NCBI GenBank assembly: GCA_032718475.1
Contig: JAUCBJ010001530.1
Location: 1-25,327, forward strand
Length of the DNA stretch: 25,327 nucleotides
Direction of reading: 5' to 3'
Source: Nemertoderma westbladi
Taxonomy: Eukaryota; Xenacoelomorpha; Nemertodermatida; Nemertodermatidae
Every line of letters starts with the position of its first letter. Position 1 is the first letter of the stretch. This document shows, piece after piece, positions 1-8,895 of this stretch. A program made the translations under genes and the position numbers. Below the pieces are notes generated by a model. That model did not search any database. It saw nothing but the letters and a program-made list of their open reading frames with translations, and had not been told where the DNA came from.

Positions 1-768
1 TTAGGAGTACTCTCAGAATCATTAGAGGGAGCCCAACGGCTCCTCAGCTCATTAGAACATGCTGCTTCTAGTGTTGGTCTTTTTATTAACTCCAGAAAGA
101 CCAAAATTCTGACAGTTAACTTAGAAAGTCCTCAGCAAGTCTCTGATCGGATGAGCATAAGCTCAAAGGATGGTATGCTTGAGCATGTGGACGACTTCTG
201 TTACCTGGGATCATGGATCCGGAAGTCAGGTGAAGACCTTCGTATACGTAAGGGAAAGGCATGGGCAGCCTTGAATAGGCTTTCCAGGATTTGGAAGTCA
301 CCGAGAATTAATCGGAAACTTAAGGTCCGATTATTTAGAGCAGCAGTAGTTCCAGTACTCCTCTACGGGAGTCCATGCTGGGCTCTAACTGCTGAGGACA
401 CCAAATCTCTGGATGGCACATTCACGAAAATGCTACGCCGGGTTCATTGTGTCAAGTACAATGCACACATCTCCAACCAGACACTATATAACATTGGAGG
501 TGTCTCATTGGTTCCCCCAAGCTTGACACTAGAACAAAATCGCCTCCGCTTTGCAGGACATTGCTTTCGCCGTGAGGACCAGCCAGTGCATAATCTTGTA
601 CTTTGGCAGCCTCATGGAGTGAATAAGCATGGTGGACAGCCCATGACTTTCTTGAGAAGCATCTTAAAGGACACTGGCCTTAAAGATGCGGATGATCTTG
701 CAAATGTCATGGGTGATAGGGAGTTGTGGCGGTGCAATTTTGTTGACAAGCCGGCACAGCATTCTTAA
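1..768 (+). CDS. LINE reverse transcriptase, C-terminal part (5' partial)
   Basis: The frame is open from base 1 to the TAA at 766-768, so this is the tail of a longer protein whose start lies outside the window. By alignment with copy 2, base 1 is the codon just after the catalytic FADD box. What remains is the RT thumb and the C-terminal domain typical of LINE polyproteins: a VLLYGSPCWAL segment, then RLRFAGHCFRRED and a tail containing DTGL and MGDRELWR. The RT uses element RNA as template to copy itself into a nicked chromosomal site. This copy has no frameshift in the visible part and keeps 44 bases that are deleted in copy 2. The ATG at 151 is internal and is not the real start. Whether the full element is functional cannot be judged here. 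Confidence 0.88.
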   Translation, partial: LGVLSESLEGAQRLLSSLEHAASSVGLFINSRKTKILTVNLESPQQVSDRMSISSKDGMLEHVDDFCYLGSWIRKSGEDLRIRKGKAWAALNRLSRIWKSPRINRKLKVRLFRAAVVPVLLYGSPCWALTAEDTKSLDGTFTKMLRRVHCVKYNAHISNQTLYNIGGVSLVPPSLTLEQNRLRFAGHCFRREDQPVHNLVLWQPHGVNKHGGQPMTFLRSILKDTGLKDADDLANVMGDRELWRCNFVDKPAQHS

Positions 769-809
769 AAATGCAGCTGCAATGCAGCATGCCGATCCTA
801 GTAGTAGTT
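1..809 (+). mobile_element. Non-LTR retrotransposon (LINE), 3' portion, copy 1
   Basis: The 3' end of a LINE cut by the window edge. It holds the C-terminal part of the reverse-transcriptase ORF, a 3' UTR of only about 30 bases and a TAG-repeat tail at 799-808. It matches copy 2 (6738-7490) at roughly 97% by eye, so both belong to one family that was active or duplicated fairly recently. There is no poly(A); the tail is a trinucleotide microsatellite, as in several LINE clades with short 3' UTRs such as RTE. The clade is not settled. The tail runs straight into the 56-bp minisatellite with no spacer. Confidence 0.9.
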
Positions 810-2476
810 GGGGTGGGGTGGTGCAGCAGATTAAATGGGGTTGAAGGAATCCTCTGTGCGCCTTTGGGGTGGGGTGGTGCAGCAGATTAAATGGGGTTGA
901 AGGAATCCTCTGTGCTCCTTTGGGGTGGGGTGGTGCAGCAGATTAAATGGGGTTGAAGGAATCCTCTGTGCTCCTTTGGGGTGAGGTGGTGCAGCAGATT
1001 AAAGGGGGTTGAAGGAATCATCTGTGCTCCTTTGGGGTGGGGTTGTGCAGCAGATTAAAGGGGGTTGAAGGAATCCTCTGTGCTCCTTTGGGGTGGGGTG
1101 GTGCAGCAGATTAAATGGGGTTGAAGGAATCCTTTGTGCGCCATTGGGGTGGGGTGGTGCAGCAGATTAAAGGGGGTTGAAGGAATCCTCTGTGCTCCTT
1201 TGGGGTGGGGTGGTGCAGCAGAATAAATGGGGTTGAAAGAATCCTTTATGCGCCATTGGGGTGGGGTGGTGCTGCAGATTAAATGGGGTTGAAGGAATCC
1301 TCTGTGCTCCTTTGGGGTGCGGTGGTGCAGCAGATTAAAGGGGGTTGAAGGAATCCTCTGTGCTCCTTTGGGGTAGGGTGGTGCAGAAGATTAAATGGGG
1401 TTGAAGGAATCCTCTGTGCTCCTTTGGGGTGGGGTGGTGCAGCAGATTAAATGGGGTTGAAGGAATCCTCTGTGCGCCTTTGGGGTGGGGTGGTGCAGCA
1501 GATTAAATGGGGTTGAAGGAATCCTCTGTGCTCCTTTGGGGTGCGGTGGTGCAGCAGATTAAAGGGGGTTGAAGGAATCCTCTGTGCTCCTTTGGGGTGG
1601 GGTGGTGCAGCAGATTAAATGGGTTTGAAGGAATCCTTTGTGCGCCATTGGGGTGGGGTGGTGCAGCAGATTAAAGGGGGTTGAAGGAATCCTCTGTGCT
1701 CCTTTGGGGTGGGGTGGTGCAGCAGAATAAATGGGGTTGAAAGAATCCTTTATGCGCCATTGGGGTGGGGTTGTGCAGCAGATTAAATGGGGTTGAAGGA
1801 ATCCTCTGTGCTCCTTTGCGGTGGGGTGGTGCAGCAGATTAAAGGGGGTTGAAGGAATCCTCTGTGCTCCTTTGGGGTGGGGTGGTGCAGCAGATTAAAT
1901 GGGGTTGAAGGAATCCTCTGTGGTCCTTTGGGGTGGGGTGGTGCAGCAGATTAAATGGGGTTGAAGGAATCCTCTGTGGTCCTTTGGGGTGGGGTGGTGC
2001 AGCAGATTAAATGGGGTTGAAGGAATCCTCTGTGGTCCTTTGGGGTGGGGTGGTGCAGCAGATTAAATGGGGTTGAAGGAATCCTCTGTGGTCCTTTGGG
2101 GTGGGGTGGTGCAGCAGATTAAAGGGGGTTGAAGGAATCCTCTCTGCGCCTTTGGGGTGGGGTGGTGCACCAGATTAAAGGGGGCTGAAGGAATCCTCTC
2201 TGCGCCTTTGGGGTGGGGTGGTGCACCAGATTAAAGGGGGTTGAAGGAATCCTCTCTGCGCCTTTGGGGTGGGGTGGTGCACCAGATTAAATGGGGTTGA
2301 AGGAATCCTCTGTGCTCCTTTGGGGTGGGGTGGTGCAGCAGATTAAATGGGGTTGAAGGAATCCTCTGTGCTCCTTTGGGGTGGGGTGGTGCACCAGATT
2401 AAAGGGGGTTGAAGGAATCCTCTCTGCGCCTTTGGGGTGGGGTGGTGCAGCAGATTAAAGGGGGCTGAAGGAGGGG
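810..2476 (+). repeat. 56-bp G-rich minisatellite, ~30 units
   Basis: A tandem array of period 56. The phrase GGGGTGGGGTGGTG starts at 810, 866 and 922 and is still in register at 2434, exactly 29 periods later. Each unit continues with CAGCAGATTAAA, a second G run, TTGAAGGAATCCTCTGTG and a CCTTT end. Units differ at a few positions: AAATGGGG or AAAGGGGG, GTGCTCC, GTGCGCC or GTGGTCC. A block of variants recurs 504 bases (nine units) apart, with CCATTGGGG at 1141/1645 and 1253/1757, which shows higher-order duplication. The strand shown carries several G4 runs per unit. The array decays into a G-rich stretch after 2460. No gene is seen in it. Confidence 0.95.
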
Positions 2477-3114
2477 GGAGGGTTGAAGGGGGGAACTTTC
2501 CATCTTCTTTGATTTATTGGTGGCTTTCGGATCGTTTGAGTCTTATATATGGGTCAAGGAGACGAAGCCAGTTTTGTACACTGTTTTGTTTCAGAATATT
2601 ACAGAAGGCGACGCCCTAGGAATGAATTTCAAGATACTACGACATCATTCTTGTTGATGACCTTGAATAGGGCCTCAGGTTTGTAGTGCCTGAGTGCTAC
2701 TGATGATAGGTGATAACGAACATTGAACGTGACTGGGGAGAAGGTTTGGCCGATTTTAGAAATGACGTCATGCCGAATTTGCTAAGCTGTGTAAAACGTA
2801 CCGGACCTGGTACCCTTATTAATAGTATCTTCCTCACAAAATGGATGTATTAAGTATACTGTGATAACGCTGGTGATATTTTTTCGATAAAACAATATAT
2901 TCAATATAAAAACGTAACTGCGTTGGGATTTGTTATAGTGGTTAAAGGTTGAACAATTCAATAAAATTGGAAATCGGTAAATTGAAAACACCGCTATTTC
3001 ACTGATTTTCTTTAGCAATTTTTCAGAACAAAATAAAGTTACTTCGATAAAATCTTTTGTTATTGGAATATTAATGTAAAAAAGAATAATGGCGAATAAA
3101 TTGAATTAATTGAA
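2477..3114. other. AT-rich spacer, downstream of the ADAP-like gene
   Basis: No convincing coding region, RNA gene or repeat is visible. It includes the expected 3' flank of the minus-strand gene at 3115-4239. I see no poly(T) tract on the plus strand that would mark a retrocopy poly(A) tail, and no canonical AATAAA on the minus strand close to the stop. A TATATT at about 2896 would read AATATA, a weak variant signal, on the minus strand. A small inverted repeat, CTCAGG with CCTGAG, lies near 2675-2695. The short open frames here are not supported as genes. Confidence 0.7.
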
Positions 3115-4239
3115 TTAATGTCGCCGTAATAGCTTCGATGCCGTTACGTCCTGAGGAGTCATAAACCGTTCTATAACTTTGCCAATAACTTCCATCCACT
3201 GATCCCTGTCTCCTTCTGTCTCCGCGCAGAGTACATAAACTCGGTCGTCGGCCACCAACGTGAACACAAACCCGTCATTCTTCTGCTCTTTGCAGCCCTG
3301 GGGGTAGCCCTTCACTATGGTAAAGTTATCGCTGCGATGCGCGATAAACAGACTACCTTTAGGATAGGCGTCGAGTTTATCTTCAAAGTAAGTAAGTCGT
3401 CTATCGTCGAGAGTGAACCAGCGTTTACGGAACGCTTCAGTTCCTTTGGATCCCGTCTTCAGAAGATAACCTTCTTTAGTGAAACTACAACGCAAACGGG
3501 TAAGCAGATCCTCTTTGGGGATCGAAGGGAACGCGATCTGTAACCTAACGAAATTGTTATTTAGTATCGCTAGGAACCAATCCATTGCGTCTTTGCCGTC
3601 GTCCGCGTAGACGTAGATATTCCGAGTTAGACCATCGTGCAGAAATGATATCTGCATCCCGTTTGGATGTCCCATCTTGTCTGCAGCGAATACGATCATG
3701 ATATCACTCACGCTTATCACCTGTTTCGGCTCAAGGCTGTCCTGCTTCACGTAGTACGTCAAGGTGTTTGACTCCATTCGAAATAATCTCGGCAAGTATT
3801 TCTTGTCCCCGCGACCTTTCTTATAAAGGATTCCTTCCTTAAAGCCGCTAAGGTAACTCTGTCTCTCCTCGTCGAGGAACTCCATTCGCTCATATTTCGC
3901 GCGGATCCACTGCTCCCGGACCAGCCGACTGCTAATCCGAGTGCTTCCCGGCCTCGGGTAGAACAACGGTACGTGTCGCTCGTACTTTGTTCGCGCTAAT
4001 TCGTTCCCGTGGCTCGCGATGAATTGCACCTGATCGTCGGTCCAGGAATCGTAACTCACCGTTTTCACTTTGCTGATGTAAGCGCCGAGATTCCTGTGGA
4101 TTCCCGCGCATTCAACGCAGAGGAATACTCCGAGGTTGTACGACGACCAATCCGGGAAGTTTGTACGGCAATCGGCGCATTGATTGTTCCCGCTGTGCTG
4201 GATTATAGACTGGAGTTCCGAGGTGAATCTATCTCCCAT
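3115..4239 (-). CDS. ADAP1: ArfGAP with dual PH domains (ADAP/centaurin-alpha family), single exon
   Basis: A complete 374-codon protein, the length of human ADAP1. It should stimulate GTP hydrolysis on ARF-family GTPases (ARF6 is the known target of the family) at phosphoinositide-rich membranes. The ArfGAP zinc finger is intact: C21, C24, C41 and C44 in the CX2CX16CX2C spacing, with the arginine finger R49 four residues after the last pair. Two PH domains follow, at about 132-230 and 254-360. The second has a basic K261...R271-K272-R273-W274 pattern of the phosphoinositide-binding type. The start is the ATG at 4237-4239; two codons upstream the frame has GTG, and an in-frame TAA stop lies at 4252-4254, so nothing is missing at the N-terminus. 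The CDS is clearly more GC-rich than its flanks. There is no intron, stop or frameshift. It could be a retrogene or a lineage that lost introns. Vertebrates have ADAP1 and ADAP2; which one this matches better is uncertain. Confidence 0.95.
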   Translation of the reverse strand: MGDRFTSELQSIIQHSGNNQCADCRTNFPDWSSYNLGVFLCVECAGIHRNLGAYISKVKTVSYDSWTDDQVQFIASHGNELARTKYERHVPLFYPRPGSTRISSRLVREQWIRAKYERMEFLDEERQSYLSGFKEGILYKKGRGDKKYLPRLFRMESNTLTYYVKQDSLEPKQVISVSDIMIVFAADKMGHPNGMQISFLHDGLTRNIYVYADDGKDAMDWFLAILNNNFVRLQIAFPSIPKEDLLTRLRCSFTKEGYLLKTGSKGTEAFRKRWFTLDDRRLTYFEDKLDAYPKGSLFIAHRSDNFTIVKGYPQGCKEQKNDGFVFTLVADDRVYVLCAETEGDRDQWMEVIGKVIERFMTPQDVTASKLLRRH

Positions 4240-5243
4240 AGCCACAATATATTATATAAAGTTTCTATAAATGTATCATGTACACACATGTGCTCAGTAA
4301 TTGTTGAGTTTCCGAGGGTAATATTCTTCGACTTCGATCTTCCACATTAATAGTTTCAGTTTCACAGATATTTAGTAAGATTCTATCGCGACAAGCAATT
4401 ATTTCATTTAAACATTTATATTTGATTATTATATCAATACAGGAATAATATAATTAAATAATACTTTAATTTACTACCAATAAGAAAGAATATTATTTAA
4501 ATATTTTACCCATCATGCTGATGCATCAAGATACACTTAGAGGTTCAAAGTTATTCAACTTTTTTTTTAACCGGGACTAAAAATATCACCAATTAATTTT
4601 ATATTATAAATAAATAATTTTACAGAAGAGGAAAATAAAAACTTTATGTTCTGTTTTCTAGAAAACGTTTTCTAGAACGTAGGCGCGCCTAATTGTTTAT
4701 AAGAAAATAGTCATTCAAATCCTACAGGCCAGCATAAAGTAGAAACACTTATTACCTACACCATTTTATATGGCTACATTCTATACTTTATGGCAAAGCA
4801 TAAAAGCATAACAACAATTTTAATCGATAAATGAAAAATAATTTAATATTCAATCTCTATTTGCCCCAAATGTTTTAGATAAAGCTACTGCGAACGCTTT
4901 ATTCCGATATAATTACTCTATAACTCCTCCATATCGCCAACCTACTTCCAGTAACACAATCCTTCGTTGCTAATTAAAACTCGCGCTAAGCTCAAACCCG
5001 ACTCCCAGAGACCGATAGTCAGGCTATAGAAACCCAGAGGTAAATCCCCCATCGTGTCATTATTCATATTTAATTGCACCACGTTGGTAGCTGAGTATCC
5101 TGCCTTTAGTATCAACTGTTAAATATTCGAATTGCGCATGATTAGTTAGTGACTTGGGTTGGTTTAGATAAACGAAACTTCATTCATTGATTTAACATTT
5201 GTTCAAGGTGAAGGAAGCAATCCAATTAGAATAGAAAATGACG
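4240..5243. other. AT-rich upstream region of the ADAP-like gene
   Basis: About 1 kb with no supported gene. It is the 5' flank of the minus-strand ADAP-like CDS and probably holds its 5' UTR and promoter. The palindrome cluster at 4653-4691 is the only distinct structure. The rest is AT-rich, with poly(T) and poly(A) stretches such as the T run near 4561. I see no clear splice acceptor just upstream of the ATG, which fits an unspliced coding region, but a noncoding 5' exon farther out cannot be excluded. Confidence 0.6.
4653..4691. promoter_or_regulatory. Cluster of palindromes, HSE-like (putative)
   Basis: Three dyads lie within 39 bases. GTTTTCTAGAAAAC (4653-4666) is a perfect 14-bp palindrome. 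GTTTTCTAGAAC (4667-4678) follows directly. TAGGCGCGCCTA (4680-4691) is a perfect 12-bp palindrome. The first two each contain TTCTAGAA, the TTCnnGAA arrangement of a heat-shock-factor half-element pair. The two pairs are 14 bp apart, so they do not form one continuous element in 5-bp phase. The cluster lies about 415 bases upstream of the ADAP-like ATG. A regulatory role is inferred only from the motif and its position. Confidence 0.35.
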
Positions 5244-5394
5244 CGACAACTCGTTTCTAGACAACTAGTGTCCAGACAACTCGTGTCCAAACAACTCGTG
5301 TCCAAACAACTCGTGTCCGAACAACTCGTGTCCAAACAACTCGTGTCCAAACAACTCATGTCTAGACATCTCGTGTCGAAATAACTCGTGTCCA
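5244..5394 (+). repeat. 15-bp minisatellite, left part
   Basis: About ten degenerate copies of a 15-bp unit of the form ACAACTCGTGTCCAA. The same unit resumes at 7513 on the far side of the LINE, so the LINE appears to have inserted into this array. Because 15 is a multiple of three, long open frames appear here, but the predicted serine/cysteine-rich or histidine-rich peptides are not credible genes. The right boundary with LINE sequence is approximate (5385-5405). Confidence 0.85.
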
Positions 5395-7460
5395 AGGTAA
5401 TTGTGGCCAAGGTAAGACTTAGTCTGCGTGCTAGCAGAACAACGAAATCTGCCTTGCCGCGGCATGACTGGTCCTCTCTGTTGCAACAGCCAAGTGTGAG
5501 AACCAGCTTCACACTACAGCTGAGCAACAGGTATGAGGTTCTTGCCTCTGAGGCGGCAGATCACTGCGAGGGCTATACTGCCTTCACAGAAGCAGTTAAG
5601 TTGGCAGCTGCAGAAACAGTTCCTGTATACCGTCGAAACAGGAAAAGGGCCCCCTGGACTGACAACAAAATCCAGAAGTGCCGTACTCTGTTAATCTACA
5701 GGAGCTAATAAACCAACACTGATGCCATCAATGATGCTGACGACAGCAGGCAATCATCCCAGAAATGGAAATCGATCAACTTGCTTACTGGGCGGAAAAG
5801 CCAACCAACCACCAAGGTTAAGGCTGAATCACCAGCCGATCGCCTCAATGGTTGGAAGGCCCACTTTGAAAAGCTCCTCAATAATGACAGGGTATTGCCT
5901 GATAACTTTATAGAAGTAAAAGTGTCTGAGTCTTGTACTCCCAGATATTCCCATTGGCGATATCTCCTTTGCAGAAGTGAAGGCTGCTGCAAATAGCATT
6001 AAGACCAATCGTGCCAGTGGAGTAGATGGTGTTCCCCCTGAGGTCTTTAAAATACCTGAGTGTTTAAAGCTCATCTTCCCATTATAGTAGACATGTACCA
6101 TACAACAAGAGTCCCACAAGAAATGAAAACAAATAAGTTGGTGCCAGTTCCCAAGAAGGGCAACCTAACACTCTATGGTTCTTTTCGGGGAATCTCATTG
6201 ATCTCGATTGCTGCAAAGCTATACAATAGAATTCTATTAAATCGCATCAGGGATCCCATTGAGAGACTGCTCCGTGGAAATCAGAATGGGTTCCGTAAAG
6301 GTCGTGGGACCATGGAGACCATTTTGGCACTTAGAAGGATAATTGAAGAGTTATCAAAAAAGAAAGACAGGCATCTGGCTGTTATCTTTGTTGACTTCTT
6401 CGAGGCCTTTGATTCAGTCTCTCGCTCACGTATGTTCAGCATACTTTCATTATATGGGATTCCTGATGAAATTATTGCAGCAATCAGATCAGTATACGAT
6501 GGTTCGACAACATTTGTGTCTACTGTTGACGGTGACACAGAACCATTTGAAGTGTTATGGGGCGTCCTCCAGGGAGACACACTTGCACCATTCTTGTTCA
6601 TAATTGTGGTTGACTATGTTCTACGCATGTCCTTAGATCATCATAATGATGATGGGGTGATGATAACTCCACCTACTGGCTCCAGAAGTCGAGGAAATCC
6701 TGCCAAGTACCTAACTGATCTAGACTTTGCTGATGACTTAGGAGTACTCTCAGAATCACTAGAGGGAGCCCAACGGCTCCTCAGCTCATTAGAACATGCT
6801 GCTTCTAGTGTTGGTCTTTTTATTAACTCCAGAAAGACCAAAATTTTGACAGTTAACTTTGAAAGTCCTCAGCAAGTCTCTGATCGGATGAGCATAAGCT
6901 CAAAAGATGGTATGCTTGAGCATGTGGACGACTTCTGTTACCTGGGATCATGGATCCGGAAGTCAGGTGAGGACCTTCGAATACGTAAGGGAAAGGCATG
7001 GGCAGCCTCGAATAGGCTTTCCAGGATTTGGAAGTCACCGAGAATTAATCGGAAACTAAAGGTCCGATTATTTAGAGCAGCAGTAGTTCCAGTACTCCTC
7101 TATGGGAGTCCATGCTGGGCTCTAATTGCTGAGGACACCAAATCTCGGGATGGCACATTCACAAGAATGCTACGCCGGGTTCATTGTGTCAAGTACAATG
7201 CACACATCTCCAACCAGACACTATATAACATCGGAGGTGTCTCATTGGTTCCCCCAAGCTTGACGTGAGGACCAACCAGTGCATAATCTTGTACTTGGCA
7301 GCCTCATGGAGTGAGTAAGCATGGTGGACAGCCCATGACTTTCTTGAGGCGCATCTTAAAGGACACTGGCCTTGAAGATGCGGATGATCTAGCAAATGTC
7401 ATGGGTGATAGGGAGTTGTGGCGGTGCAATTTTGTTGACAAGCCGGCACAGCATTCTTAA
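5395..7460 (+). pseudogene. LINE reverse transcriptase, broken ORF
   Basis: The RT core at 6060-7268 retains all catalytic motifs: FEAFDS in the first acidic box (near 6399), QGDTLAPFLF (near 6570) and FADD (6726-6737). The reading frame is broken elsewhere. Tandem TAA codons lie at 5706-5711, just before a recognisable INLLTGRK segment. The frame shifts near 5930 into one reading PDIPIGDISFAEVKAAANSI, then shifts back near 6075. A 44-base deletion relative to copy 1 after 7265 brings a TGA at 7266-7268. A further 1-base deletion near 7295 restores register (net 45), so the last part again ends at the same TAA, 7458-7460. The copy is dead as a complete ORF. The clade (RTE-like or another) is uncertain. 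Confidence 0.88.
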
Positions 7461-7490
7461 AAATGCAGCTGCAATGCAGCATGCCGATCC

Positions 7491-7512
7491 TAGTAGTAGT
7501 AGTAGTAGTAGT
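7491..7512 (+). repeat. (TAG)7 microsatellite tail of the LINE
   Basis: About seven perfect TAG repeats follow GCCGATCC at the LINE 3' end. Copy 1 has only three at 799-808 after the same GCCGATCC, so the repeat is the element's variable 3' tail and marks its 3' boundary in both copies. Confidence 0.85.
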
Positions 7513-7888
7513 CCAGACAACTCGTGTCCATACAACTCGCGTCCAGCAAAGCGACTTTATGGACAACTGGTGTCCAGACAACTCGTGTCTAATACAACTC
7601 GTTTCCAAACAACTAGTGTCTAATACAACCCCGTGTCCAAACAACTCGTGTCTAATACAACTCGTATCGTATCCAAACAACTCGTGTCTGGAAAACTCGT
7701 GTCCAAACAACTTGAACCTAGACAAATCGTGTCCAAACAACTCGTTTCCTAACAACTCGTGTCTAGACAACTCGTGGCCATACAACTTGTATTTAGACAA
7801 CTGTGTCCAAACAACTCGCGACCAGACAACTCGAGTCTGGACAATTCGTGTCCAGACAACTCAAATATGGACAAATCGTGTCCCCAAA
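7513..7888 (+). repeat. 15-bp minisatellite, right part
   Basis: About 25 degenerate units of the ACAACTCGTGTCCAA type, with variants such as TCTAATACAACTCGT and diverged copies toward the right edge. It is the continuation of the array at 5244-5394, split by the LINE. Unit length varies slightly. The long open frames in it, rich in asparagine, serine and cysteine or in histidine, glutamate and leucine, arise from the repeat and are not genes. Confidence 0.87.
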
Positions 7889-8216
7889 CCGTTTATAAGG
7901 AGAACTACTAGAAATGATCGAAGGGAATAAAAAATGAACGTCGCTGTAGCAACGCAAGTGGAAATATGCTTATATCGAAAAATGTTCAATAAATTTTGTA
8001 GAATTTCGCAACTGTCGTCCGCAGACAGTAAAAGTTTACATTCCATTCATGATTCATATCTTGGTAACATAAATAAAAAGAAAGTGGAACAGTGTATTGT
8101 GTAGAAGAGAAGAGAACACGTCACGGCGACCGACATCTTTTCGAAAAATAGAAAGGTAATAAAATATTTCACAGAACACGTTTACTGAAACTATTTCCTC
8201 GATTTTTAGAAGGGGA

Positions 8217-8266
8217 GGGGGGGGGGGGATTGGGGATTGGGGATTGGGGATTGGGGATTGGGGATT
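8217..8266 (+). repeat. G12 run followed by (GGGGATT) heptamer repeat
   Basis: A run of twelve Gs leads into five further perfect GGGGATT heptamers (six if the end of the G run is counted), ending at GACG. The strand shown has at least six consecutive G4 runs with 3-base loops, an arrangement well suited to forming a G-quadruplex. It resembles a telomeric repeat in form, but it is short, internal and does not match a common telomere unit. Confidence 0.9.
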
Positions 8267-8322
8267 GACGCCAATCCTATCTTAGCGAATTACCTGTTAA
8301 TATTAAGTACCACATAAGGAAA

Positions 8323-8390
8323 GGAGCAGGTTAAAGTGGTACGCTGTACTCTATTCTAACCAAAACAATATACGAAAGTCAATTTCGCAG
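8323..8390 (+). repeat. Dispersed repeat segment, copy A
   Basis: GAGCAGGTTAAAG, a short unrelated stretch, then AACCAAAACAATATACGAAAG. The same order is found at 17389-17440 as GAGCAGGTTACAG and AACCAAAACAATAAACGAAAG. The two copies bracket the 36-bp array. GCAGGTTAAAG also recurs at the right edge of this copy. It is probably a fragment of an unidentified interspersed element. Confidence 0.6.
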
Positions 8391-8568
8391 GTTAAAGTTT
8401 TGTTTTGGTAATTTGCTTCGATTTCCCCCTGGAGAAATGATTTAATTTTGATTACGTGCCGCCCTAAACCACAGTATATAAGAGATTTTTGACAATTAAT
8501 TTATTGCTGCTTTCTTACTTGGTTTGGCCTATAAAATGTAAATTAAAATAATTATTATTCCTACAATG

Positions 8569-8643
8569 TAGGCCTACTGTCCTTTATTAGATAAGTAATA
8601 TATAGGCCTACCGTTACTGTCCTACTATTAGATAAGTAATATA
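8569..8643 (+). repeat. Short imperfect tandem duplication with TAGGCCTA
   Basis: A segment starting with the palindrome TAGGCCTA and ending TTAGATAAGTAATATA is present twice in a row (8569-8602 and 8603-8643). The second copy carries about seven extra bases. It is a small local duplication with no evident function. Confidence 0.7.
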
Positions 8644-8895
8644 AAATATAAATAAACATAGAACTTGAATGAAGAGAATATATAATAATGATTATATGGG
8701 CCCACAGGGATACTTCGTAGTGGCTGAATTTCCTTCACAGTTCGCCGCCTTTAACTGGCTGCTGATAGATAAAGGGAGAGAAATACAAGTAGATATTAGC
8801 TAGAAGTGAATTCTGAGCTCATGATATAAAATGTAATAAAACAACTGGATAAAAGGGAATGTTATTTATTTTATTATATTTATTATATATTTAAT

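Larger units (their letters stand above)
5395..7512 (+). mobile_element. 5'-truncated LINE, copy 2, inserted in the 15-bp array
   Basis: A LINE fragment of about 2.1 kb flanked on both sides by the same 15-bp minisatellite. Only the very end of the endonuclease domain can be present (VIVAKVRLSL looks like the segment that follows the endonuclease in such ORFs). The linker and the whole RT domain follow, then a short 3' UTR and seven TAG repeats at 7491-7512. 5' truncation is the usual result of incomplete target-primed reverse transcription. The 3' 750 bases match copy 1 closely. No target-site duplication can be recognised because the target is itself repetitive. Confidence 0.88.

Noticed and set aside
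2437-3018. Short ORFs of 60 and 78 codons in the spacer before the ADAP-like gene
   Set aside because: One overlaps minisatellite sequence and the other is AT-rich. Neither shows a domain, splice context or composition different from noncoding flanks.
3115-4245. 376-residue version of the ADAP-like protein starting at 4245
   Set aside because: The codon at 4243-4245 is GTG. The first ATG is two codons inside, at 4237-4239, and gives 374 residues, the family's usual length.
3337-4350. Plus-strand ORFs of 68 and 113 codons opposite the ADAP-like gene
   Set aside because: They are antisense shadows of a well-supported conserved coding region and show no recognisable domain.
5192-5992. Minus-strand ORFs of 73-111 codons over the 15-bp array and LINE 5' end
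   Set aside because: They consist of the 15-bp repeat read in open frames or lie antisense to recognisable LINE coding sequence.
8225-8266. Telomere repeat
   Set aside because: There are only six heptamers in an internal position, and the unit does not match the usual animal (TTAGGG or TTAGG) repeats.
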